Origin: Balneolaceae bacterium
GTDB lineage: Bacteria > Bacteroidota > Rhodothermia > Balneolales > Balneolaceae
Assembly (NCBI GenBank): GCA_007134665.1
Contig: SLKH01000092.1
Span: 1-5,122, forward strand
Reading direction: 5' to 3'
Length of the DNA stretch: 5,122 nt
Shown in pieces: positions 1 to 5,122 of this stretch (within the stretch, counting starts at the first letter, position 1; each line of letters opens with the position of its first letter). The position numbers were made by a program, and so were the translations under genes. The notes beneath the pieces were generated by a model. The model was not told the DNA's origin and did not search any database. It saw nothing but the letters and a program-made list of their open reading frames with translations.

Positions 1-2
1 AC

Positions 3-458
3 CTGAATGAAGTAAAAGTAATCCTTTGGAAAGGCCACTGTTCAGTGCATGAAAAGTTCAAGATTCAGCATGTTGAGCAGTTGAGAAAACGGGAACCGGA
101 GATCAATATCCTTGTCCATCCCGAGTGTACATATGATGTGGTTCAAGCTTCAGATTTTGCCGGGTCAACCAGTTTTATCATCAATACGATTGAAAATGCT
201 CCTGCCGGAAGTAAATGGGCTATTGGTACTGAAATGAATCTGGTAAACCGGCTGATTTCCGAGAATAGTGACAAGGAGATAGTTTCATTAAACCCATTCC
301 TGTGCCCTTGCCTGACAATGAACCGTATTGACCTTCCTCATCTCTTATGGTCTCTGGAAAAACTTGAACAGGGTGAAGTTGTGAATCAAATTACAGTACC
401 TGCTGATATCAGAGAGTTTGCAATTCTTGCCCTGAACCGTATGCTTGAGAGATCATGA
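3..458 (+). CDS. nadA: Quinolinate synthase NadA, C-terminal part (5' end outside window)
   Basis: Quinolinate synthase condenses iminoaspartate with dihydroxyacetone phosphate to form quinolinate, the precursor of the NAD pyridine ring, using an oxygen-sensitive [4Fe-4S] cluster in the cytoplasm. The reading frame is open from the left edge, and the last 151 residues are present. Recognisable segments are WKGHCSVHEKF (fragment residues 9-19), VHPEC (38-42), GSTSFII, the GTEMNLVNRL stretch and NPFLCPCLTMNRI (97-109). The cysteines at 13, 42, 101 and 103 are spaced exactly like Cys230, Cys259, Cys318 and Cys320 of the long-form Bacillus subtilis enzyme as I recall it, in which Cys230 and Cys320 are cluster ligands. 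The third ligand lies upstream of the window. A GTG at 45 is internal and not the start. The C-terminus looks intact. The next gene begins 74 bases downstream on the same strand, so co-transcription is possible but not shown. Confidence 0.95.
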   Translation: MNEVKVILWKGHCSVHEKFKIQHVEQLRKREPEINILVHPECTYDVVQASDFAGSTSFIINTIENAPAGSKWAIGTEMNLVNRLISENSDKEIVSLNPFLCPCLTMNRIDLPHLLWSLEKLEQGEVVNQITVPADIREFAILALNRMLERS

Positions 459-532
459 ATTAATTTTTATTTGAATTCGGATCCAGGGAATAATGCCTGG
501 TATACTCCCGGTTTCAGTGCAAACTTAATGAC

Positions 533-1774
533 ATGAATAAACAGATATATCTGCATTTGTCACTGTATATCACGTTTCTTGTGATAAGCCCGGGTTGTTT
601 GGATGATATTAATAAAAATCAGACAGAACCATCACACCCGGTTTTATTAATCTCAATTGACGGATTTATGCCGGATTATATGTTAAGGTTTGATACACCA
701 AATCTTGACAGAATTGCAGCTAACGGTGTCCATGCGGAATCAATGATGGTTGTTTTCCCGACAAAAACATTTCCGACACACTACTCTATAGTAACCGGCC
801 TGTTTGTTGAAAATCATGGCATCATTGCGAACAGTTTTTATGATTATGAATATGGTGCTTATTTCAGTTACGGGCCACCGAATTATCATTCTGATGATGT
901 ATGGTTTGGTGGTGAACCTATTTGGGTCACAGTTGAAAACCAGTCAAAAACAGCTGCTACCATGTTTTGGCCCGGTTCCGATTACGAAATCCAGGGGGTA
1001 CGCCCGACCCGTTACGTTAATTATGATGGGTCGATTTCTAATTATGCGAGAATCGATTCGGTCATAACCTGGCTCGACCCTGCCGGTGAAGTAAGGGCAG
1101 ATTTCAGTACACTCTACTTCAGCAAGGTAGATAGCTATGGACATCGTTACGGGCCGCATTCAACTGAAGTGGAAGAAGTTGTAATGGAAGCAGATGATTG
1201 GATGGGATATCTGCTTGGCCAAATGGAGGAAACCGGATTGACTGATAAACTTAACCTGATAATTGTTTCTGACCATGGAATGGCTGAGCTGTCAGAAGAC
1301 AGGATAATTTTTTTGGATGAACTGATAAACCTTGATGATGTTGACATGATAGACTGGACGCCGGTTGCTATGATTCGTCCGGATGAAGGGAAAACTGATG
1401 AAATTTACCGGGCATTAAGCCAGACTGAACGGAACTTCAAAGTTTATCTTAAAGAAGAACTTCCTGAAAGATTCCATTTTAGCAACCATTATAGAATTCC
1501 TGAAATTATTATGATTGCAGATTTGGGTTATACAATTACTTCCCGTGATTTTTTTGAACAACGTGGCCTGATGGCAGCTACGCATGGTTATGACAATCTG
1601 TTGCCCGAGATGCACGCTTTGTTTTTGGCAAATGGCCCTGATTTTCAGCGGGGACTGGAAACAGGCACGATAGAAAGTATTGATCTGTATGAATTAATGG
1701 CCTATTTGCTTCGTATAGAGCCGGCACAAAATGATGGTTCTCTTGATAATTTGAGAAATTTGTTAAGAAATTAA
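533..1774 (+). CDS. ENPP-family nucleotide pyrophosphatase/phosphodiesterase, exported, probable lipoprotein
   Basis: This is an alkaline-phosphatase-superfamily phosphodiesterase of the ENPP/NPP type, which hydrolyses nucleotide or other phosphodiesters with two metal ions (usually zinc). All the usual catalytic residues are visible: Asp43 (SIDGF), Thr79 as nucleophile (PTKTFP), Asn100, Asp200 and His204 (KVDSYGHRYGP), Asp247 and His248 (SDHGM), and His351 (THGYDN). Their spacing closely matches the Xanthomonas NPP as I remember it. Phe80, Tyr164 and Tyr195 fit residues of that enzyme's nucleotide pocket, which favours a nucleotide substrate. The end (IEPAQNDGSLDNL) matches the usual C-terminal motif of the catalytic domain, and no extra domain follows. 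Residues 1-22 form an export signal with a hydrophobic core ending in ISPGC. Cys22 could be lipidated, although Pro at -2 is atypical for a lipobox. The ATG at 533 is chosen because it alone includes this signal. No Shine-Dalgarno sequence precedes it. The exact substrate cannot be told from sequence alone. Confidence 0.92.
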   Translation: MNKQIYLHLSLYITFLVISPGCLDDINKNQTEPSHPVLLISIDGFMPDYMLRFDTPNLDRIAANGVHAESMMVVFPTKTFPTHYSIVTGLFVENHGIIANSFYDYEYGAYFSYGPPNYHSDDVWFGGEPIWVTVENQSKTAATMFWPGSDYEIQGVRPTRYVNYDGSISNYARIDSVITWLDPAGEVRADFSTLYFSKVDSYGHRYGPHSTEVEEVVMEADDWMGYLLGQMEETGLTDKLNLIIVSDHGMAELSEDRIIFLDELINLDDVDMIDWTPVAMIRPDEGKTDEIYRALSQTERNFKVYLKEELPERFHFSNHYRIPEIIMIADLGYTITSRDFFEQRGLMAATHGYDNLLPEMHALFLANGPDFQRGLETGTIESIDLYELMAYLLRIEPAQNDGSLDNLRNLLRN

Positions 1775-1784
1775 GTATTTGTTT

Positions 1785-1801
1785 ATTTGTAATTTACAAA
1801 T
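1785..1801. repeat. 17-bp near-perfect palindrome in the phosphodiesterase-fdxA gap
   Basis: ATTTGTAA, one T, then TTACAAAT form a perfect 8-bp inverted repeat around a single central base. It starts 10 bases after the stop of the phosphodiesterase gene and lies about 140 bases before fdxA. With a one-base centre it suits a dimeric regulator's binding site better than an RNA hairpin. No run of T follows it, so it is not a classic terminator. Low-complexity AT-rich DNA can produce such symmetry by chance, and no regulator family is assigned. Confidence 0.4.
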
Positions 1802-1858
1802 TGAATCAACAAAATGGGATTTTGTGGTGGCCGGTTTCATATTACTCCCGAATTAGAA

Positions 1859-1887
1859 TTGCATTTTATACCAAATACGTATAAAAT
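1859..1887 (+). promoter_or_regulatory. Possible promoter for the fdxA-folP-cdaA cluster
   Basis: TTGCAT (1859-1864) and TAAAAT (1882-1887) are separated by 17 bases, resembling sigma-70 -35 and -10 elements. They lie about 50 bases upstream of the fdxA start in a gap richer in AT than the flanking genes. The -10-like element overlaps the right arm of the inverted repeat at 1863-1887, so a protein bound there could block transcription. The match is only moderate. Bacteroidota sigma factors prefer a different -7 element (TAnnTTTG), of which I found no good copy here. Confidence 0.3.
1863..1887. repeat. 9-bp perfect inverted repeat upstream of fdxA (candidate operator)
   Basis: ATTTTATAC (1863-1871) and GTATAAAAT (1879-1887) are exact reverse complements separated by 7 bases (caaatac). 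The repeat is centred about 65 bases before the fdxA start codon, where an operator would be expected, and it overlaps the candidate promoter. It could also form a weak AT-rich hairpin in RNA, but no T-run follows, so termination is unlikely. The symmetry is read directly from the sequence. Operator function is inference. Confidence 0.4.
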
Positions 1888-1939
1888 AGGCACTTGTTTG
1901 TGATTCTCTCAAAATTGAAAATAAAATCATTTTTAGTAA

Positions 1940-2278
1940 ATGGCATACATAGTAACCGAACCTTGTATAAATTGTAAATATACGAATTGTGCAGCAGTCT
2001 GCCCTGTTGATGCATTTCGTGAAGGGCCGAATTTTTTAACAATTGATCCAATTGAGTGTATTGACTGTGATGCATGTGTTCCTGAATGTCCGGTTGAAGC
2101 GATCTTTGCAGATGACGAAGTTCCTGAGAAGTGGGAACATTACATCGAACTGAATGAGAAGTTAGCTGAAAAGTGGGAGGATTACATTATTAATGAAACC
2201 ATGGATCCTTATCCTGATGCCGATGAATGGGCGGAAAAAGAGGACAAACTCGAGCTTTTAAAAGAAGATTGGGATTGA
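1940..2278 (+). CDS. fdxA: Seven-iron ferredoxin, FdxA / Azotobacter ferredoxin I type
   Basis: This is a small cytoplasmic electron carrier of 112 residues, expected to hold one [3Fe-4S] and one [4Fe-4S] cluster. The pattern Cys9, Cys12, Cys17, Cys21, Cys40, Cys43, Cys46, Cys50 reproduces Azotobacter vinelandii ferredoxin I (whose numbering is one lower because Met is removed). By that match Cys9, Cys17 and Cys50 bind the three-iron cluster, and Cys21, Cys40, Cys43 and Cys46 the four-iron cluster. The hallmark stretches CKYTNC, CPVDAF, EGPNF and CIDCDAC-PECPVEAIF are present, followed by the family's acidic C-terminal tail (DEVPEKWEHYIELN, DPYPDADEW). Two residues differ from ferredoxin I: Asn16 replaces the aspartate at position 15, and Ala25 replaces the free cysteine at 24. 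The ATG at 1940 gives the family's usual N-terminus, and no Shine-Dalgarno sequence is seen. folP follows after 22 bases, so co-transcription is likely. The redox partner is unknown. Confidence 0.93.
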   Translation: MAYIVTEPCINCKYTNCAAVCPVDAFREGPNFLTIDPIECIDCDACVPECPVEAIFADDEVPEKWEHYIELNEKLAEKWEDYIINETMDPYPDADEWAEKEDKLELLKEDWD

Positions 2279-2300
2279 TGCAGGAAACCGGTCCACGTTG

Positions 2301-3155
2301 ATGGATTCACCGGAAAGAAAATATTTTGAATTCAGTAACGGGAATATCGTACTAGATTTATCTCGCCCTGCAGTGATGGCAATTTTGAATACGACCCCCG
2401 ACTCATTTTCTGACGGGGGTCTTTTTGTTTCTAAAAATGCTGCTCTTGACCGTATCGGTTTAATGGTCGATGAAGGAGCTGCTATCATTGATGTGGGCGG
2501 TGAATCAACCCGGCCGGGTTCAGATCCGGTGTCTGTTGAAGTAGAGCTTGAACGCATTTCTCCGGTATTAGAAGAAGCTGTCGGGAATTATCAGGAGACA
2601 CTTTTCTCAATTGATACGACCAAATATGAAGTTGCAAAGAGAGCTTTGGAACTTGGGGTTCATTTCGTTAATGATGTGAGCGGGCTCCGAAAAGAACCAC
2701 GACTTGCTGAATTATGTGCTGCGAATAATGCAGGTTATATACTTATGCATAGCCAGGGAGACCCAAAGACGATGCAAAAAAAACCGCAGTACACAGATGT
2801 AATTCGGGATATAGATATCTTTTTTAGTGAAAAACTGGAACAACTTGAAAAATGGGGTGTAAATAAGGTTATATTGGATCCGGGTATCGGGTTTGGAAAA
2901 ACGTTGGAACATAACCTGAATATTATCAGAAAGCTTGATACATTTACCCGACACGGAACCCCATTGCTCGTTGGTGCATCCCGAAAGTCAATGATCGGGC
3001 AGATTCTGGATAATCGTGACGTAAGCGGCCGACTGGCCGGTACGATCGCAGTCCATTATCACTGCCTTTTGAATGGAGCCGGTATTCTGAGAGTACATGA
3101 TGTGAAAGAGGCTGTCGACTCAATACAAATTTTTCAAGCCATCCATGATGGTTAA
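2301..3155 (+). CDS. folP: Dihydropteroate synthase FolP
   Basis: FolP joins p-aminobenzoate to dihydropterin pyrophosphate to make dihydropteroate in folate synthesis, and is the target of sulfonamides. The 284-residue TIM-barrel protein has every family block: ILNTTPDSFSDGG (residues 28-40), IIDVGGESTRPGS (62-74), SIDTTK (103-108), NDVSGL (124-129), ILDPGIGFGKT (191-201), GASRKS (225-230) and RVHDV (264-268). Asn30, Asp105, Asn124, Asp193, Lys229, Arg264 and His266 fit the catalytic and binding residues of the E. coli enzyme. The flexible MHMQG block reads MHSQG (149-153). The ATG at 2301 is preferred to the adjacent in-frame TTG at 2298. A weak AGGA lies 15 or more bases upstream, too far for a normal Shine-Dalgarno site. 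It sits 22 bases after fdxA and 26 before cdaA, suggesting one operon. A terminator-like hairpin lies inside the first signature. Confidence 0.96.
   Translation: MDSPERKYFEFSNGNIVLDLSRPAVMAILNTTPDSFSDGGLFVSKNAALDRIGLMVDEGAAIIDVGGESTRPGSDPVSVEVELERISPVLEEAVGNYQETLFSIDTTKYEVAKRALELGVHFVNDVSGLRKEPRLAELCAANNAGYILMHSQGDPKTMQKKPQYTDVIRDIDIFFSEKLEQLEKWGVNKVILDPGIGFGKTLEHNLNIIRKLDTFTRHGTPLLVGASRKSMIGQILDNRDVSGRLAGTIAVHYHCLLNGAGILRVHDVKEAVDSIQIFQAIHDG
2393..2430 (+). repeat. Terminator-like hairpin inside the folP coding sequence
   Basis: GACCCCCG (2393-2400) and CGGGGGTC (2414-2421) are perfect reverse complements. Inside them, TCA (2403-2405) can pair with TGA (2411-2413) past a two-base bulge, leaving a five-base loop. 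The strand then continues with TTTTTGTTT (2422-2430). This GC-rich stem followed by a T-tract is the shape of an intrinsic terminator, yet it lies about 93 bases into folP, within codons for the first signature (TPDSFSDGG). It could act as an attenuator or pause site when the message is not being translated, or it may follow simply from the protein sequence and codon choice. The structure is read from the sequence. The function is inference. Confidence 0.45.
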
Positions 3156-3181
3156 CCAAATAGTTATATAACCCTGATCCA

Positions 3182-4000
3182 TTGATACCAATAGGATTTC
3201 TTGAATTCGGAATTACCGATTTGATTGAGACACTGGTGATTGCACTGGTGCTTTTCTACCTCTACAGGTGGGTCAGGGGAACGTTTGCTATTCAGGCCGC
3301 TTTGGGTTTGGTTTTTATAATACTGATCAATGCAGCAGTAAGTATACTCGGGCTCTCCACGTTAAATTTTATCTTAAGAAGTATCCTCGATGTGGGGGTG
3401 CTTGCTGTGTTTATCATCTTTCAGCCTGAAATCCGAAAATTGCTGTACAGCCTGGGACAAAATACAACTCTGGACAAACTCTTCGGGCGCACCAATACCA
3501 TGTCGGTTGTGGAAGAGGTTGTGGAGGCTGTACGAAATATGTCGCACAGTAAAACAGGTGCATTAATCGTATTTGCCAGAAGTTCTTCACTCCAGGATTT
3601 GGTGGATGTAGGTGTTAAACTTGATGCCAGGGTCAACAGTGAATTACTTGAAACCATATTCAAAAAAGAAACTCCATTGCATGATGGTGCAGTCATTATT
3701 CGGAATAACCGGATTGTAGCAGCAAGCTGTTATCTGCCCATATCTCAAAATCCGAATATATCATCTGTTTTTGGCACGAGGCACAGGGCTGCGGTGGGTA
3801 TCAGTGAGACAAATAATGTGTTCGTGATCGTTGTTTCGGAAGAAACCGGACGTATTTCTGTTGCTCAGAACGGTAACCTGACCAGCGGGCTGTCTATACA
3901 AAAGCTGCGGGCTGAAATGGAAGAGCTTTTTGGTAGCGGTAAGATCGATGAAGAAGAAGTCGGTTTCAGTTCCGGTAAAACTGATTTGGAAATGAATTAA
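3182..4000 (+). CDS. cdaA: Diadenylate cyclase CdaA (c-di-AMP synthase), membrane-anchored
   Basis: CdaA condenses two ATP into the second messenger c-di-AMP, which in other bacteria controls potassium and osmolyte balance and cell-wall homeostasis. The 272-residue protein begins with three hydrophobic segments (about 13-31, 36-57 and 60-80) that anchor it in the inner membrane, then IIFQPEIRKLL, then the cytoplasmic DAC domain (about 100-250). The two defining motifs are intact: DGA at 168-170 (PLHDGAVII) and RHR at 200-202 (GTRHRAA), positioned as in Listeria CdaA apart from a three-residue offset. The start is TTG at 3182. The frame closes at TAG 3161, no in-frame ATG or GTG precedes the membrane segments, and IPIGFLEF is a normal N-terminus for the family. 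No Shine-Dalgarno sequence is visible. It follows folP by 26 bases. The Firmicutes partners cdaR and glmM are not next to it, because the following gene is convergent. Confidence 0.95.
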   Translation: MIPIGFLEFGITDLIETLVIALVLFYLYRWVRGTFAIQAALGLVFIILINAAVSILGLSTLNFILRSILDVGVLAVFIIFQPEIRKLLYSLGQNTTLDKLFGRTNTMSVVEEVVEAVRNMSHSKTGALIVFARSSSLQDLVDVGVKLDARVNSELLETIFKKETPLHDGAVIIRNNRIVAASCYLPISQNPNISSVFGTRHRAAVGISETNNVFVIVVSEETGRISVAQNGNLTSGLSIQKLRAEMEELFGSGKIDEEEVGFSSGKTDLEMN

Positions 4001-4050
4001 ATAGTCATTTTTAAATGCACCAGGTGTTTCGGAACCACTGTCAGGATGAT

Positions 4051-5118
4051 TTAAAACTCTTTTAACAACTCGTCGGCAGCCCGAAATGGACTGATCTCAC
4101 CTTCAATTACTTTCTTCTCAATCGATGACAGCATTTTCTTGACATCAGTATCTCTGAAAAATCGGTCTTTCAACTCGTTGTTAATCGTTTCGTACATCCA
4201 GTGTTTAAGCTGATCTGACCTGTGGCTTTTAAAAAAGCCATTATGATGAGTCATATCCCGATATTTTTTTATTTCAAGCCAAATTTTATTAATGCCAGTT
4301 TGCTTGAGTGCAGAACAGGTTAAAACGGGAGGTTTCCAGCCGGAAAGTGAAGGCGGGAACAGGGACAGGGCATTGGCAATATCACGCTTTGCTTTTTTAA
4401 CCAGTTGTTCAGGTTGTTCATCAATTTTATTGATAGCGATAAGGTCAGCCATTTCCATGATCCCCCGTTTAATCCCCTGAAGCTCATCACCTGTGCCGGC
4501 AAGCATTAACAAAAGAAAAAAATCGACCATTGAATGTACAGTGGTTTCTGATTGCCCGACTCCAACAGTTTCAATCAGAATCAGATCAAATCCGGCGGCT
4601 TCACACAGGAGCATGGTTTCACGGGATGTTCGCGCTACACCGCCGAGGGTTCCTGATGCAGGTGAAGGCCGGATAAATGCTTGTTCATTGGATGACAGGC
4701 CCGGCATCCGTGTTTTATCTCCCAGGATACTTCCCCTGCTTCTGCTGCTGCTTGGGTCGATGGCAAGAACAGCAACTTTTTTCCCTTCTTTAATTAACAG
4801 GCTGCCAAATGCCTCGATAAAGGTGCTTTTACCAACACCCGGAATCCCTGTTATACCGATACGTAAAGAATTTCCGGTACCAGGCATGCATTTTTCAAGG
4901 ACCCGTTCACCGATCTGACGGTATTCAGGCCGGGTACTTTCAATCAATGTAATTGCCCTGGATAATATTGAGCGGTCACCAGCCCGGATTCCATTTACAT
5001 AGTCTTCAATTGATAATGGTGATCCCGATTTTCGCCTGAATTCAGGGTTGATCGATTCGGTCGGGCCTGATCCTTTATGAATAGAAAGTTCTTTGTTTTG
5101 GTGATTTGAATCTGTCAT
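4051..5118 (-). CDS. meaB: MeaB/ArgK-type GTPase, methylmalonyl-CoA mutase chaperone
   Basis: MeaB is a G3E-family P-loop GTPase that gates adenosylcobalamin loading into methylmalonyl-CoA mutase and protects it from inactivation, in the cytoplasm. Family motifs along the 355 residues are the P-loop GIPGVGKST (91-99), AIDPSSSRSRGSILGDKTRM (119-138), FIRPSPASGTLGGVA (148-162), ETVGVGQSE (183-191), the AGTGDELQGIKRGIMEMADL block (207-226) and the guanine-specifying NKID (230-233). The helical C-terminus matches the family's dimerisation arms. About 35 polar residues with no recognisable motif precede the conserved start (LSIEDYVNGIRAGDRSILSRAI). No in-frame ATG follows within the first 77 codons, so ATG at 5118 is the likely start, but only four upstream bases are visible and an earlier start cannot be excluded. 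Mutase genes commonly sit beside meaB and may lie past the right edge. It converges on cdaA with a 50-base gap. Confidence 0.94.
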   Translation of the reverse strand: MTDSNHQNKELSIHKGSGPTESINPEFRRKSGSPLSIEDYVNGIRAGDRSILSRAITLIESTRPEYRQIGERVLEKCMPGTGNSLRIGITGIPGVGKSTFIEAFGSLLIKEGKKVAVLAIDPSSSRSRGSILGDKTRMPGLSSNEQAFIRPSPASGTLGGVARTSRETMLLCEAAGFDLILIETVGVGQSETTVHSMVDFFLLLMLAGTGDELQGIKRGIMEMADLIAINKIDEQPEQLVKKAKRDIANALSLFPPSLSGWKPPVLTCSALKQTGINKIWLEIKKYRDMTHHNGFFKSHRSDQLKHWMYETINNELKDRFFRDTDVKKMLSSIEKKVIEGEISPFRAADELLKEF

Positions 5119-5122
5119 AACA

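Noticed and set aside
483..500. CCAGG/CCTGG inverted repeat after nadA, considered as a nadA terminator
   Set aside because: The stem is only 5 bp with an 8-base loop, and no T-run follows, so a terminator call is not supported.
2258..2557. A 99-codon minus-strand open frame across the fdxA-folP junction
   Set aside because: It is antisense to the folP signature blocks and has no recognisable domain. The plus-strand genes account for the coding signal.
2748..2762. MHSQG in FolP in place of the common MHMQG, considered as a possible resistance-related change
   Set aside because: This loop varies naturally across FolP proteins, all catalytic residues are intact, and nothing else suggests altered drug binding.
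533..4000. A nucleotide-signalling system joining the phosphodiesterase with CdaA
   Set aside because: The phosphodiesterase is predicted to act outside the cytoplasm while CdaA makes c-di-AMP inside. Two other genes and a gap with its own candidate regulatory sites separate them.
3990..4010. AAATGA/TCATTT inverted repeat at the cdaA stop codon, considered as a terminator
   Set aside because: It is a 6-bp AT-rich stem that overlaps the stop codon, with only a short T-run. It is too weak to call, although some terminator is expected between these convergent genes.
4018..4026. CACCAGGTG palindrome between cdaA and meaB
   Set aside because: It leaves only a one-to-three-base loop and a 3- to 4-bp stem, has no T-run on either strand, and is within chance expectation.
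4493..4918. A 141-codon plus-strand open frame opposite meaB
   Set aside because: It lies wholly antisense to strongly conserved MeaB motifs, its translation resembles no protein family I know, and it is rich in Arg, Pro and Ser as expected of a shadow frame.

Overview
The window holds six protein-coding genes (one cut by the left edge) and no rRNA, tRNA, mobile element or CRISPR array. It looks like a chromosomal housekeeping region of a bacterium in the Bacteroidota or the related Balneolota/Rhodothermota. Three things suggest this: Shine-Dalgarno sequences are absent or weak at the starts that can be examined, folP is directly followed by a CdaA-type diadenylate cyclase gene (a pairing I associate with this group), and a MeaB-type GTPase is present. 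The assignment is inferred from gene content and style, not from a database search.

Layout. Bases 3-458 (+) encode the C-terminal part of quinolinate synthase NadA. After 74 bases comes 533-1774 (+), a complete ENPP-family nucleotide pyrophosphatase/phosphodiesterase with an N-terminal export signal, probably a lipoprotein. The AT-rich gap 1775-1939 carries two clear inverted repeats and a possible promoter. It leads into a tight same-strand cluster: fdxA (1940-2278, seven-iron ferredoxin), folP (2301-3155, dihydropteroate synthase) and cdaA (3182-4000, c-di-AMP synthase), with gaps of 22 and 26 bases. A 50-base gap separates cdaA from the convergent meaB (5118-4051, minus strand).

How the genes relate. 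NadA makes quinolinate for NAD synthesis. The exported phosphodiesterase probably acts on extracytoplasmic nucleotides or other phosphodiesters. FdxA, FolP and CdaA serve electron transfer, folate synthesis and second-messenger signalling, and are probably co-transcribed. MeaB protects adenosylcobalamin-dependent methylmalonyl-CoA mutase, whose genes may lie just beyond the right edge. All six families are known. I see no evidence of a new multi-gene system. The points most worth a second look are a terminator-like hairpin inside folP, the two inverted repeats before fdxA, and natural substitutions in FdxA at two residues well known from Azotobacter ferredoxin I.
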